DNA of 64,000 bases from an uncultured Pelagibacteraceae bacterium (GCA_902612575.1 CACMDZ010000003.1:54610-118609), one strand, 5' to 3'; positions 40,164 to 49,927 are shown, counted from the stretch's first letter. Program-made: numbers and translations. Notes: generated by a model from the sequence alone, not told the origin.

Positions 40164-41048
40164 ATGGATTTCTTTAATAAAATTCCTGTAATGGATCGAA
40201 CAGCTTTAAGAGAGCTTAAAAAAGGAATAGACTCTAGTTTTAAAGAATTTTCAAGAGCCTATGGAGATGGAATTGAAGGTTTTTTTGATCCACTTTTGCA
40301 TTTTTTAATTTGGTTAGAAAAATTATTAGTAAACAGTCCTTGGCCATTAGTAATAGGTGTATTTGCTTTGTTGGCATGGATTGGATCAAGAAGTATTAAA
40401 CTGGTAATAGGTACAATAGTTTGTTTTATGATTATTGGTTATTTTGGAATGTGGAAAAACTGTATGGCTACTGTTGCAATAATATCTGTTTCAACATTAG
40501 TTTGTATTGTAGTCGGTATTCCAATTGGTGTGTTAATGTCTAAATCAAGCAGAGCAGAAAAAGCAATTTTACCCGTTTTGGATATGATGCAAACTATTCC
40601 AAGTTTTGTTTATTTAATTCCTATAATTATGCTTTTAGGTATTGGAAAAGTGCCTGGTTTATTGGCAGTTTGTATTTATGCTTTACCACCGGTAGTAAGG
40701 CTGACAAATCTTGGAATAAGAGAAGTAGATAAAGAAACACTTGAGGCAAGTGAGGCTTTTGGTGCAACTCCAATGCAAAAATTAAAATCTGTACAAATAC
40801 CATTGTCGTTACCTACAATTTTTGCAGGAATTAACCAAACAATTATGATGGCGTTGGCTATGGTAGTTATCGCATCAATGATAGGTGTTAAAGGGCTTGG
40901 AGTTCCTATTTTACAAGCTATTTCTAATCAATATTTAGCACTTGGAATGATGAATGGTTTGGCAATAGTAGCTCTAGCAATCATCTTTGATAGAGTTACA
41001 CAGCAGTATGGTCAAAGAATTCAAAAACACAGAGGTCAGAAAAAATAA
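40164..41048 (+). CDS. proW: glycine betaine/proline-type ABC permease (ProW-like); ATG at 40164 preferred over TTG 40152
   Basis: VVGIPIGVLMSKSSRAEKAILPVLDMMQTIPSFVYLIPIIMLLGIGKVPGLLAVCIYALPPVVRLTNLGIREV. Confidence 0.92.
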   Translation: MDFFNKIPVMDRTALRELKKGIDSSFKEFSRAYGDGIEGFFDPLLHFLIWLEKLLVNSPWPLVIGVFALLAWIGSRSIKLVIGTIVCFMIIGYFGMWKNCMATVAIISVSTLVCIVVGIPIGVLMSKSSRAEKAILPVLDMMQTIPSFVYLIPIIMLLGIGKVPGLLAVCIYALPPVVRLTNLGIREVDKETLEASEAFGATPMQKLKSVQIPLSLPTIFAGINQTIMMALAMVVIASMIGVKGLGVPILQAISNQYLALGMMNGLAIVALAIIFDRVTQQYGQRIQKHRGQKK

Positions 41049-41110
41049 CCCTGACACTTTGATCTAATATTTTTCTAGACAGTTATTTTAAAATAAATAA
41101 TTATTCATTA

Positions 41111-41839
41111 ATGAATTTTTCATTAGAAATTGGACCTCACACTGATCTTGATACTTTGCCAAGTGTGAAAGATGTATATGTCACAATGCTACCTGGAGGT
41201 GATTATAGGGAGACTGCTGACAAGTCTGGAGATTTGGTAAAAAAAGGTTTTAACCCAGTTCCTCATTTTCCAGCTAGATCAATTAATAGCGAAAGTGAAT
41301 TGAAAGATTATGTTTCAAGATGCAAAGATTTAGGTGTGAAACAAGTTCTGGTAATTGGAGGCAGTCGTGAACCTATTGGAAAATTTGATAGCTCTTATCA
41401 GATATTAGAAACAGGATATTTTGATAAGATTAAGATCGGAATTGCTGGACATCCAGAGGGGAGTCCTGATATATCCGATTCAGATTTAGAAAAAGCTATG
41501 ACAGATAAAAAGCCTTATGCTGATTATATAGTTACTCAGTGGTTACTTGATGCTCAGCCTATTGTAGATTTTATTTCTAAACAAACGATACCAGTTCATG
41601 TCGGAATAACTGGGCCAATGAAAATTTCAAGCTTAATAAAGTTTGCAAATATTGTAGGGGCAAAAAATTCCATTAATTTTCTTAAATCTAATTTTACTAA
41701 GGCATTAGATTTATTGAAACCTAAAGACCCTAATGATCTAATTGGGAAAGTTAAATCGCATACTGATTATTTTCACATTTATACATTCGGCGGCTTGAAG
41801 GAAACAAACAAGTGGTTGAAGGAGAATAACTATGTCTAA
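41111..41839 (+). CDS. short methylenetetrahydrofolate reductase (MetF)-like protein
   Basis: PHFPARSI, KQVLVIGGSREPIGKF, IGIAGHPEGSPD, DYIVTQWLLDAQPIVDFI match the MTHFR TIM-barrel pattern; 242 aa. Confidence 0.75.
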   Translation: MNFSLEIGPHTDLDTLPSVKDVYVTMLPGGDYRETADKSGDLVKKGFNPVPHFPARSINSESELKDYVSRCKDLGVKQVLVIGGSREPIGKFDSSYQILETGYFDKIKIGIAGHPEGSPDISDSDLEKAMTDKKPYADYIVTQWLLDAQPIVDFISKQTIPVHVGITGPMKISSLIKFANIVGAKNSINFLKSNFTKALDLLKPKDPNDLIGKVKSHTDYFHIYTFGGLKETNKWLKENNYV

Positions 41840-43190
41840 AGAATTTGACTATAGTAAGCTAAGACACGTAACATCAGTAGATCAATCTGATAGAAAAGTG
41901 CCTTATAATTTAAGACAAAGCGGACCAACAAAAGTTGAAATGTTAATTTCAACACGTGTAAGAAAATCACCATACTGGCATTTGTCAATGCAAGCTGGTT
42001 GTTGGAGAGCAACTGTATATAATCGTATTTACCATCCAAGAGGGTATGTAAAACCTGAAGACGGAGGTGCAATGGTTGAGTACGATGCAATTGTTAATCA
42101 TGTAACAATGTGGAATGTTGCAGTTGAAAGACAAATTAGAGTGAAGGGCCCTGATGCAGAAAAATTTGTAGACTATGTAATTACAAGAGATGCTACAAAA
42201 ATTTCTCCGATGAGAGCAAGATATGTAATTCTTTGTAATGCATATGGCGGTGTATTAAATGATCCTATACTTTTAAGAATATCAAAAGACGAATTTTGGT
42301 TTAGTTTGTCTGATAGTGATATAGGTCTTTATTTACAGGGTGTAAACTCCGATGAGAGATTTAATGTAGAAATTGATGAGATAGATGTAAGTCCTGTTCA
42401 AATTCAAGGACCAAAATCTAAAGCGTTAATGAAAGACTTATGTGGAGATCAAGTTGATTTTGATAACATGCCTTTCTACGGTTTAGCTGAAGCTAAAGTT
42501 GGTGGAAGAAGCTGTGTAATTTCTCAATCAGGATTCTCAGGTGAAGCAGGTTATGAGATATATTTGAGAGAATGCACTTTATACGCTGAAGATATGTGGA
42601 ATGCTGTTCTTGATGCGGGTAAAAAACATAGTTTAATGGTAATTGCTCCAGCTCACCATAGAAGAATTCAAGCTGGAATTCTTTCTTGGGGGCAAGATAT
42701 GGATAACCAACACAATCCATTCCAATGTAATTTAGGTTATCAAGTTTCATTATCCGGAAAAGGTGAATGGAATAAAAAAGCTGACTATGTTGGAAAAAAA
42801 GCTCTTGAAAAAATGAAAGCTGATTTAAAAGCTGGACATAAACCTTATAAACTTCAACTAGTTGGACTAGAGTTAGGTGGAAAGCCAATTGAGGAATACG
42901 CTCCTGATTTTTGGTTAATTTCAGATGAAGGTGGTGGAGAGCCAATTGGGTTTATTACTTCGCCTTGGTATCACCCTGAAAAAAAACAAAATATTGCAAT
43001 GGGATATGTGCCTTTTGATGGAACATTGAACGCAAATGGTTTTCCAAAAGGAAAAGTAGGATCTAAATTTAAGGTGCATTTACCTGAAAAATATTCTGAA
43101 ACTCCAGGTAAACCAGTAGATGCTGTAATAGTTGATATACCATTTAAAGAGTCTTACAACGCAAATACTAGAGAAGTTGTAAAAGGTTAA
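41832..43190 (+). CDS. GcvT-family, DmdA-like THF-dependent demethylase
   Basis: TMWNVAVERQIRVKGPDAEKFVDYVITRD, FWFSLSDSDIGLYLQGV, RRIQAGILSWGQDMDNQHNPFQC; start overlaps MetF-like stop. Confidence 0.8.
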   Translation: MSKEFDYSKLRHVTSVDQSDRKVPYNLRQSGPTKVEMLISTRVRKSPYWHLSMQAGCWRATVYNRIYHPRGYVKPEDGGAMVEYDAIVNHVTMWNVAVERQIRVKGPDAEKFVDYVITRDATKISPMRARYVILCNAYGGVLNDPILLRISKDEFWFSLSDSDIGLYLQGVNSDERFNVEIDEIDVSPVQIQGPKSKALMKDLCGDQVDFDNMPFYGLAEAKVGGRSCVISQSGFSGEAGYEIYLRECTLYAEDMWNAVLDAGKKHSLMVIAPAHHRRIQAGILSWGQDMDNQHNPFQCNLGYQVSLSGKGEWNKKADYVGKKALEKMKADLKAGHKPYKLQLVGLELGGKPIEEYAPDFWLISDEGGGEPIGFITSPWYHPEKKQNIAMGYVPFDGTLNANGFPKGKVGSKFKVHLPEKYSETPGKPVDAVIVDIPFKESYNANTREVVKG

Positions 43191-43198
43191 AATTAAAA

Positions 43199-43219
43199 GG
43201 GAGGAGTAAAACTCCTCCC
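43199..43219. terminator. short perfect hairpin after DmdA-like gene
   Basis: GGGAGGAGT (43199-43207) AAA ACTCCTCCC (43211-43219). Confidence 0.6.
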
Positions 43220-43228
43220 TCAAAATCA

Positions 43229-43774
43229 ATGTTAGCACAATTTTTAGAAATTTTTTTTAAATCATTAAAGTTAGATAGAAGTTTATACAAAGATAATAAG
43301 TATTTTGGAGAAGCTGCAATCTATTTTGCTGGTCTTGTAATGATACTTGATGGAGTTGCAGGGGCTGTAGCAGCAAATTCAATTATTAAAACTTCAGTTG
43401 GTATATCTGGATTAACGGCTCTTCTAACATGGTTAGTTTGGGCAATTTTTATATTTGTGATAGGTGTGAAAATTTTTCCAGATAAAGGGAGTAAGGTGCC
43501 GTTTAAAAAAGTTTTAATTGCGGTAGGATATGCTCACGCACCAGGTTTAATAAGATTTTTTGCAGTTACACCAGACTTAGTTTTGCCTATAATTTTTCTT
43601 ACACAGTTTTGGATATTTGCTTCTTTAATTATATCTACAAAGCAAATATTGAATTTAAAGTCTAACCTAAAATCTTTTGGAGTAGTGTTTTTATCTTTTC
43701 TTATAATCGCTTTTCTCTCAATAACATTCATTATAAATAGAATGAATTCAATCCCAGTTAGCAATATAAGTTAA
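43229..43774 (+). CDS. Yip1-domain-like integral membrane protein
   Basis: About 5 TM segments; ALLTWLVWAIFIFVIGVKIFPDKG ... VLIAVGYAHAPGLIRF. Confidence 0.6.
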   Translation: MLAQFLEIFFKSLKLDRSLYKDNKYFGEAAIYFAGLVMILDGVAGAVAANSIIKTSVGISGLTALLTWLVWAIFIFVIGVKIFPDKGSKVPFKKVLIAVGYAHAPGLIRFFAVTPDLVLPIIFLTQFWIFASLIISTKQILNLKSNLKSFGVVFLSFLIIAFLSITFIINRMNSIPVSNIS

Positions 43775-43938
43775 AGAGGAAATACAGTCTTTGAGGTTCT
43801 ACAAGATTTACACAATTTGTATCCTGTCATAATTAAATTTTGCGTAACGCTTTCATCTTCTTTATGACATTCTTCACAAATCTCGTCTAAATCTTTTAAA
43901 TTTTTCTCCAAAAAATCATCTTTTTTTTTATCAGTCAT
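43771..43938 (-). CDS. 55-aa zinc-ribbon-like microprotein (below the ORF-track length cutoff)
   Basis: Hand translation: MTDKKKDDFLEKNLKDLDEICEECHKEDESVTQNLIMTGYKLCKSCRTSKTVFPL*; two CxxC knuckles; ATG 43938 overlaps the end of the upstream gene (ATGACTGA). Confidence 0.7.
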   Translation of the reverse strand: MTDKKKDDFLEKNLKDLDEICEECHKEDESVTQNLIMTGYKLCKSCRTSKTVFPL

Positions 43939-44539
43939 TATCTGTTAAACCAGCCCCTGCAGTTCTTGATTTAGACTCCTCGCTTTCCTCAACATAAGTT
44001 TTAATTGAAAGTTTATGCATTTCTAACCAATCATCCTCGGAGAAGTTATTTTTATTATCTAAAAATTTAATATTTATTTTGTCTGATTTTTCTAAAATAT
44101 CTCCACTTAAATAATTAGAATAAATAGATTCATTAAAATTAAACAAAAACTCTTTATTGTCCATTTTTAAGAATATTCTTTTACCAATTATCTCTGACGC
44201 CCTACTCAAAAAAGATAAAAATATGAGAGGAAAAGCTATTTTATTAATTTCAATTTCATTAAATTTTAAAATTACAGGTGATTGATCATAAAAATTTAAC
44301 CCACAAAATATAGGACAATAATATCCTTTTGCTGTATTTGTAGATGAAATTTCTCCAATATTTTCAAAGTTACTAATATTATAAATTTTAAAGTATTGGT
44401 TAAGATTTTTAAGTCCTGGCAAACCAAACATTTCAATTAATCTTATATTTTTTCCAACTTCCTCAGAAATACCCCATGAAAAACCTTTAGCCTTAGTTGC
44501 TCTTTTAATTGTAGTTTCTATTTCGCTATAACTTCTCAT
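43931..44539 (-). CDS. DUF3726-like conserved protein
   Basis: MRSYSEIETTIKRATKAKGFSWGISEEVGKNIRLIEMFGLPGL; similar to the DUF3726 pattern as remembered. Confidence 0.55.
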   Translation of the reverse strand: MRSYSEIETTIKRATKAKGFSWGISEEVGKNIRLIEMFGLPGLKNLNQYFKIYNISNFENIGEISSTNTAKGYYCPIFCGLNFYDQSPVILKFNEIEINKIAFPLIFLSFLSRASEIIGKRIFLKMDNKEFLFNFNESIYSNYLSGDILEKSDKINIKFLDNKNNFSEDDWLEMHKLSIKTYVEESEESKSRTAGAGLTDND

Positions 44540-44545
44540 ACGAAA

Positions 44546-46198
44546 TTAATTATACATCCAATAATTATCAAAATTTGAGAGTTCTGATGGCAAAGGTGCG
44601 CCCTGAAACATGCAAATACGTAACCACTTGTCTGATCTAGGATCAAATTTTATTGCACCAAAAAAAGACAACTTAAGCCTTAACATATCAATAGGCATTA
44701 ATTTAGAACCAATTGTATTGTCTTGAATTTCTGCATAAGGACATTTTTCAGAAATAAATACTCTTCTTACTACATGTCTTAAATGATTATTATCCAATAA
44801 AAATTTTCCAATTTTGGAACTATTTTTTTTTGTGAATACTATTTCATAAAGCTTTTTGATATCTCTTGCGATTGCAAGTGGTTGTTCTAAATTTGATCCG
44901 TTATCGATATACCTATCCCCTATTCTTGGCTCCTCTTTATTTTTTGAAATAAACCAGAAATTTTTATTATTTTCTTCCTTACTAAAATCAATTTTCAAAA
45001 TTTCAGAGTAATTCTTTTCAATTATATTTCTTAAATCCTCAATAGTTCTTTCAACAGGAATATTGAAGTATTTTTCTTCATTTGAACTCATTTTAGATAC
45101 TAAAGGATCTACTATTTTATCATATGGCTCCATCATCATAGAAACAATATACTCAATACATTCATCATTTAAATTCTCCTCAGCCCACATATAAATATTA
45201 TTAAATTGATAAGAATTTTCAAATTTAAACTCATCTTTCATAAATTTTATAAATTTTTTTAAATCAAATATTAAATTTTTAATTTTTTCTTTTTGAAATT
45301 CACTATCAGTATGCCAGCTCGTGATATTTTTTAGTGATTTAATTAAACACTGATAAAAAATATCTAAATCATTTTTAGAAACTTTTTCTATTTCTCTTAT
45401 TTTTTTTAAAACTGTTTCTCTAGCAGTTATCCAGTTATTAAGTAGCGTAGGATGGTTTACTATAAATGGTGCCATGCCAAGTCCTGTAGAATTTCCTATG
45501 CCTAGAGTTCTGCTAATGTTGTTATCTAGTTCAACAGCGTTCTTCGGACTTATACTTTTGGCAATATGATTAACTTGGTCAAATGTAAATTGTCTAACCA
45601 AATAAACCAACATCATCTCTAGTCTAAATGGCCCACATATTTCATCCCTATTTTTAATCCTAAATCTATCAGCTAAACCAAATTTACCAGATCCATAGAC
45701 TGCAGTAGTTCTATAAAGATAGCCAACTTTAGATATAAATTCTTTATCTGGTTGTTGACCTTTTGATAAATTTTCAACTACATGATTAAACAACCTGACA
45801 GATTTATTGGCTCTTGATAGGGTTAATTCTTTGTAAGATAGCCTTCCGACCTCCTGTTTAGGCACATTATTACTAAGTCTATCAACATCTTCTTTTGTTG
45901 GAATTCCATCAAATAGAGTAAATGCAGCATCCCATTTAGTGGCAATAACTCTATCTGACCTTTCATCATCCTTAATTTCATTTGCAAAACAAATTAAAGA
46001 ATAAGTTTTTTTTTCTTTAGTAAATGAGTAAATTGCTCTTCCAAATCCTTTGTCATTTAATTGAAAAAGGTCTCTACTATATTTCCAATCTTTAAACTCT
46101 TTTAAGAAAGATCTCAAAAAAGAGAGTTTTGATTGATGGAAAGAACCAAGTTTAGACAACTTCATCAGGGATTTGGGGTCTCTTAACTTAATTTCCAT
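44546..46198 (-). CDS. 550-aa conserved protein of unknown function
   Basis: Long ORF tightly packed between M19-like and DUF3726-like genes; no motif recognised. Confidence 0.6.
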   Translation of the reverse strand: MEIKLRDPKSLMKLSKLGSFHQSKLSFLRSFLKEFKDWKYSRDLFQLNDKGFGRAIYSFTKEKKTYSLICFANEIKDDERSDRVIATKWDAAFTLFDGIPTKEDVDRLSNNVPKQEVGRLSYKELTLSRANKSVRLFNHVVENLSKGQQPDKEFISKVGYLYRTTAVYGSGKFGLADRFRIKNRDEICGPFRLEMMLVYLVRQFTFDQVNHIAKSISPKNAVELDNNISRTLGIGNSTGLGMAPFIVNHPTLLNNWITARETVLKKIREIEKVSKNDLDIFYQCLIKSLKNITSWHTDSEFQKEKIKNLIFDLKKFIKFMKDEFKFENSYQFNNIYMWAEENLNDECIEYIVSMMMEPYDKIVDPLVSKMSSNEEKYFNIPVERTIEDLRNIIEKNYSEILKIDFSKEENNKNFWFISKNKEEPRIGDRYIDNGSNLEQPLAIARDIKKLYEIVFTKKNSSKIGKFLLDNNHLRHVVRRVFISEKCPYAEIQDNTIGSKLMPIDMLRLKLSFFGAIKFDPRSDKWLRICMFQGAPLPSELSNFDNYWMYN

Positions 46199-47166
46199 TA
46201 ATTAATTCCTTTATAAAAATTAAACCAATTGTTTCCTAAAATATCATTTACTTCATTTTCATTAAAACCTATTTTTTTCAATCCTTTTTCTAAATTACTA
46301 AACCCTCTTGCATCAACAAACCATTCAGGTTGATCAGGAAATTCTGGTTTACTTTTACTTCCCTCACCATAATTTTTTGTTTTACTCCACGTTCCATTCC
46401 TCATCCACTCGACGATACTATTTGGTTGATTCAAACAAAGGTCAGAACCAATACCTATATTTTTTACGCCCATTATTTCAACGGTTTTTGCAACCATTTC
46501 ACAAAAGCTATCTAATTTACAATTTGTTCCATCTTTTAGATGATGTGCATACAAAGAAAGTCCAAGCATTCCTCCACTGTTTGATAAATGTTTTAAAAGT
46601 GTTTCAGATTTATTTCTTAAAGCACTATGCCAAAAAGACGGATTAGCATGAGTAATTGCAATTGGTTTTTCGCTAATATCTATAGCATCTAATGTACTTT
46701 TTTCACCTGAATGGGACATATCAATAACTATTCCAATTCGATTCATTTCTTTTATAGCTTCTCTTCCAAAGTTTGTCACACCAGAGTCGTTTTTTTCATA
46801 ACATCCTGTAGCTAACAGAGATTGGTTATTATAAGTAAGTTGCATAAATCTGCATCCATGATGGTGAACTTTCTCAATTAAGTTAATATCATCCTCAATT
46901 GGAGAACAGTTTTGAAAACCAAAAAATATTGCAGTTTTATTTTCTGACTTTGCCCTTATAATATCTTTGAAAGTTTTTCCCAAAAATATTAGATCTGAAT
47001 TTTCATTAAATAAGTTATCCCATTCTTTCAATTTAATTAAAAATTCATCATAGTCTTCATGATATACTACTGTTGCATGTACTGCATTCAGTCCAGCATC
47101 TCTGTTGATTTTAAAAATATCTCTTGACCAGTTGCAATATTGAAGATTATCAATTCGATAATTCAT
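46198..47166 (-). CDS. M19 (membrane/renal dipeptidase) family protein
   Basis: HHHGCRFMQLTYNNQS, GIVIDMSHSGEKSTLDAIDISEKPIAITHANPS, NIGIGSDL. Confidence 0.85.
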   Translation of the reverse strand: MNYRIDNLQYCNWSRDIFKINRDAGLNAVHATVVYHEDYDEFLIKLKEWDNLFNENSDLIFLGKTFKDIIRAKSENKTAIFFGFQNCSPIEDDINLIEKVHHHGCRFMQLTYNNQSLLATGCYEKNDSGVTNFGREAIKEMNRIGIVIDMSHSGEKSTLDAIDISEKPIAITHANPSFWHSALRNKSETLLKHLSNSGGMLGLSLYAHHLKDGTNCKLDSFCEMVAKTVEIMGVKNIGIGSDLCLNQPNSIVEWMRNGTWSKTKNYGEGSKSKPEFPDQPEWFVDARGFSNLEKGLKKIGFNENEVNDILGNNWFNFYKGIN

Positions 47167-47253
47167 ATTAAAAACACATTATAATTATTACAAATTTTGT
47201 CGACTAGTTTTAATTTTAAGACTATATTGATTATATTAATTCAAAAACTTAGC

Positions 47254-47748
47254 ATGAAAAAGAAAAGATATAGTCACAGAGTATCCATAGTAATGGGGAG
47301 CAAATCTGACTATTCCACAATGAAATTATGTGAAAAAACTCTTAAATTACTAAAAGTTAACTATGAAACTAATATTGTTTCTGCTCACAGAACACCTGAG
47401 AGAATGTTCAATTATGCAAAATCAGCAGAGTCGAGAAACATTAATGTTATTATTGCAGGCGCAGGAGGATCTGCACATTTACCTGGCATGATTGCTGCAT
47501 TAACAAGAATACCAGTAATAGGCGTTCCTATTGAAAGTAAAAAACTAAAAGGTCTAGATAGTCTTTTATCTATAGCCCAAATGCCTAAAGGTATTCCAGT
47601 TGGAACAGTTGCCATAGGAACTGATGGTGCCATAAATGCTGCATTGTATGCAGCATCAATAATTTCTAATTTTGATCCTAAAATTAAAAACAGCTTAATA
47701 AAATGGAGATCTAAACAATCCAAATCTGTTAAGAAAAAACCAAATTAA
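47254..47748 (+). CDS. purE: 5-(carboxyamino)imidazole ribonucleotide mutase (start trimmed from 47197)
   Basis: [50 protein letters not shown]. Confidence 0.95.
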   Translation: MKKKRYSHRVSIVMGSKSDYSTMKLCEKTLKLLKVNYETNIVSAHRTPERMFNYAKSAESRNINVIIAGAGGSAHLPGMIAALTRIPVIGVPIESKKLKGLDSLLSIAQMPKGIPVGTVAIGTDGAINAALYAASIISNFDPKIKNSLIKWRSKQSKSVKKKPN

Positions 47749-48792
47749 ATGAAAAATCCTATTTTAGGAATTATAGGTGGAGGTCAACTTGGAAGTTTGC
47801 TGTCAGTAGCTGCTAACAGAATTGGCATTAAAACTGTTATTTTAAGCGATGATGAGAATGCGCCAGCTAAAAATTTTACGGAAAAATTCATATATGGAAA
47901 ATATGATAACAAATCAATTACTCAGGAATTTATCGATAGTGTTGATTTAGTTACTTACGAATTTGAAAATATTCCATTTAATATTCTTCAAAGTATAAAT
48001 AATGCAAAAACAGTTTTGCCTAAACCTGAGATTAATAATTTAATCCAAAATAGATTGACAGAGAAAAATTTTCTCAATGATATAAATATTCAAACTACCC
48101 AATATATTTCTATAAAACATATGGATGAATTAAAAGAAAATGAAAATTTTTTGCCAGGATTACTAAAAACAACTACATTAGGATATGATGGGAAGGGTCA
48201 ATACAAATTAAATAGCAAAAAGGATATATCTAGTGAAATAGATTTTTCTAAAGAATACATATTAGAAAAATTCATTAATTTAAAAAAAGAAATATCTGTT
48301 ATCATTACAAGATTTGGTAATCAAAAATATGAAATATATGAACCAATTGAAAATGTTCATGAAGACCAAATTTTAAAGCACTCTAAAATCCCTGCAGATG
48401 TTTCGAAAGCAATTATAATTAAATCCACTGAGTGGTCAAAAAAAATTGTAGAGGATTTAGATTATATTGGAACATTATGTGTAGAGTTTTTTATTGACAA
48501 AAATGATAATTTATATGCTAACGAAATAGCTCCCAGAGTTCATAACTCAGGACATTTGACAATTAATTCTCACAATATAAGTCAATTTGAAAATCATGTT
48601 AGAGCTGTATGTGGTTTAGAAAAAATTAAAACAAAGAAAATATATAATGCCAAAATGATAAATTTAATAGGTGATGATATTTTAATATATAGAGACAAAA
48701 AATTTTCTGAGAACGAATTCTTTTTTGACTATCTTAAAAAAGATATAAAAAATAAAAGAAAAATGGGTCATATAACAATTATTGAAAAATAA
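47749..48792 (+). CDS. purK: 5-(carboxyamino)imidazole ribonucleotide synthase
   Basis: ILGIIGGGQLGSLLSVAANRIG, LLKTTTLGYDGKGQ, NEIAPRVHNSGHLTI. Confidence 0.95.
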   Translation: MKNPILGIIGGGQLGSLLSVAANRIGIKTVILSDDENAPAKNFTEKFIYGKYDNKSITQEFIDSVDLVTYEFENIPFNILQSINNAKTVLPKPEINNLIQNRLTEKNFLNDINIQTTQYISIKHMDELKENENFLPGLLKTTTLGYDGKGQYKLNSKKDISSEIDFSKEYILEKFINLKKEISVIITRFGNQKYEIYEPIENVHEDQILKHSKIPADVSKAIIIKSTEWSKKIVEDLDYIGTLCVEFFIDKNDNLYANEIAPRVHNSGHLTINSHNISQFENHVRAVCGLEKIKTKKIYNAKMINLIGDDILIYRDKKFSENEFFFDYLKKDIKNKRKMGHITIIEK

Positions 48793-48796
48793 TATC

Positions 48797-49417
48797 TTAA
48801 ATTTGTTGAATTAATGAGGCGCTATTATTTGTTGGTTTATTGACATCCTTAGATATTTCGTGAAAAGTCAAACTTACTTTGTTACACTCTTTTAAAAAAG
48901 TTGAACCAAAATGTTCGATGTTTAAATATTTATCTATATCTTTTTCATAAAGTATTACTGGTTGTCTATGATGAATTTCTGAAATATTTTGGCTTGCCTC
49001 CTCAGTTATCATGCAAAATTGGCCTTCATCGTAAATTGCAGCTATAAAAATTGTTTTTTTATCATTTCTGAAAAAATAATATGGAATTTTGTTATCTTTT
49101 GTTCTTTTCCACTCGTAGAAGCCATCGGCAACAACTACACATCTTTGCGTTTTTATAAGTTTTTTAAATGAAACCTTTTCATCAATTGTTTCTAATCTTG
49201 CATTTATCAAGGCTTTAAAATCTTTCTGTTTTGCCCAGGATGGGATAATTCCCCATTTAAGATTTTCAACAGTATTGCCATTTTTATATTTTTTGACTAC
49301 AGGAAGATTTTGATATGGGTGTGCATTATAGTTATCACTGTCTTGAACATTAATCGCAGTTTTTACAATATTTTTTGTTTTTGTTACAGCATTGGTAATT
49401 ACGTATCTTCCACACAT
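48797..49417 (-). CDS. SRAP (HMCES/YedK) family abasic-site processing protein
   Basis: N-terminal MCGRYVI catalytic Cys2; LKWGIIPSWAK; NARLETIDEK; VADGFYEWK. Confidence 0.92.
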   Translation of the reverse strand: MCGRYVITNAVTKTKNIVKTAINVQDSDNYNAHPYQNLPVVKKYKNGNTVENLKWGIIPSWAKQKDFKALINARLETIDEKVSFKKLIKTQRCVVVADGFYEWKRTKDNKIPYYFFRNDKKTIFIAAIYDEGQFCMITEEASQNISEIHHRQPVILYEKDIDKYLNIEHFGSTFLKECNKVSLTFHEISKDVNKPTNNSASLIQQI

Positions 49418-49464
49418 ATATTTAATATTGGTTTAATTTGTTTTTCGATTATATGTTCTTCAAA

Positions 49465-49923
49465 ATGATTAAATCAATAGAAAATAACTTTGATAACCCA
49501 CAGGTAAATGAACTTCTTAGAATTCATTTTATTGAATTAAGATCTGTATCGCCAGAAGGCAGTTCACATGTACTAGATGTACAAGGTTTGAAAGTTCCGA
49601 GTATAAAATTTTGGAGTTTATGGGAGAATAATGATTTAATTGGATGTGGAGCTTTAAAAACCCTTTCAGAAGAACATGGGGAGTTTAAGTCAATAAGGGT
49701 CGCAGACAAATTTAGGAAAAAAAAATATGGAGAAAAAATCATCGCTCACTTAATTGATAAATCAAAAAAAATTGGAATTAAAAAATTAAGTGTTGAGACA
49801 GGAGCTGGAGAATTTTTTGCTCCAGCAAGAAAATTATTCAAAAATTTTGGATTCAAAAAATGTAAACCTTTTGCACATTACAAAGAAGATCCAAATTCAT
49901 GTTATTATAGTTTAAATTTGTAA
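49465..49923 (+). CDS. GNAT family N-acetyltransferase (start trimmed from 49438)
   Basis: GEFKSIRVADKFRKKKYGEKIIAHLIDKSKKIGIKKLSVETG. Confidence 0.85.
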   Translation: MIKSIENNFDNPQVNELLRIHFIELRSVSPEGSSHVLDVQGLKVPSIKFWSLWENNDLIGCGALKTLSEEHGEFKSIRVADKFRKKKYGEKIIAHLIDKSKKIGIKKLSVETGAGEFFAPARKLFKNFGFKKCKPFAHYKEDPNSCYYSLNL

Positions 49924-49927
49924 TCTT

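Noticed and set aside
41836-42090. 84-aa antisense ORF inside the DmdA-like gene (and similar antisense ORFs at 42493, 36746, 38118, 27773, 6663)
   Set aside because: Shadow ORFs opposite well-supported genes; low-complexity composition rich in L/H/Q and no independent start or RBS evidence.
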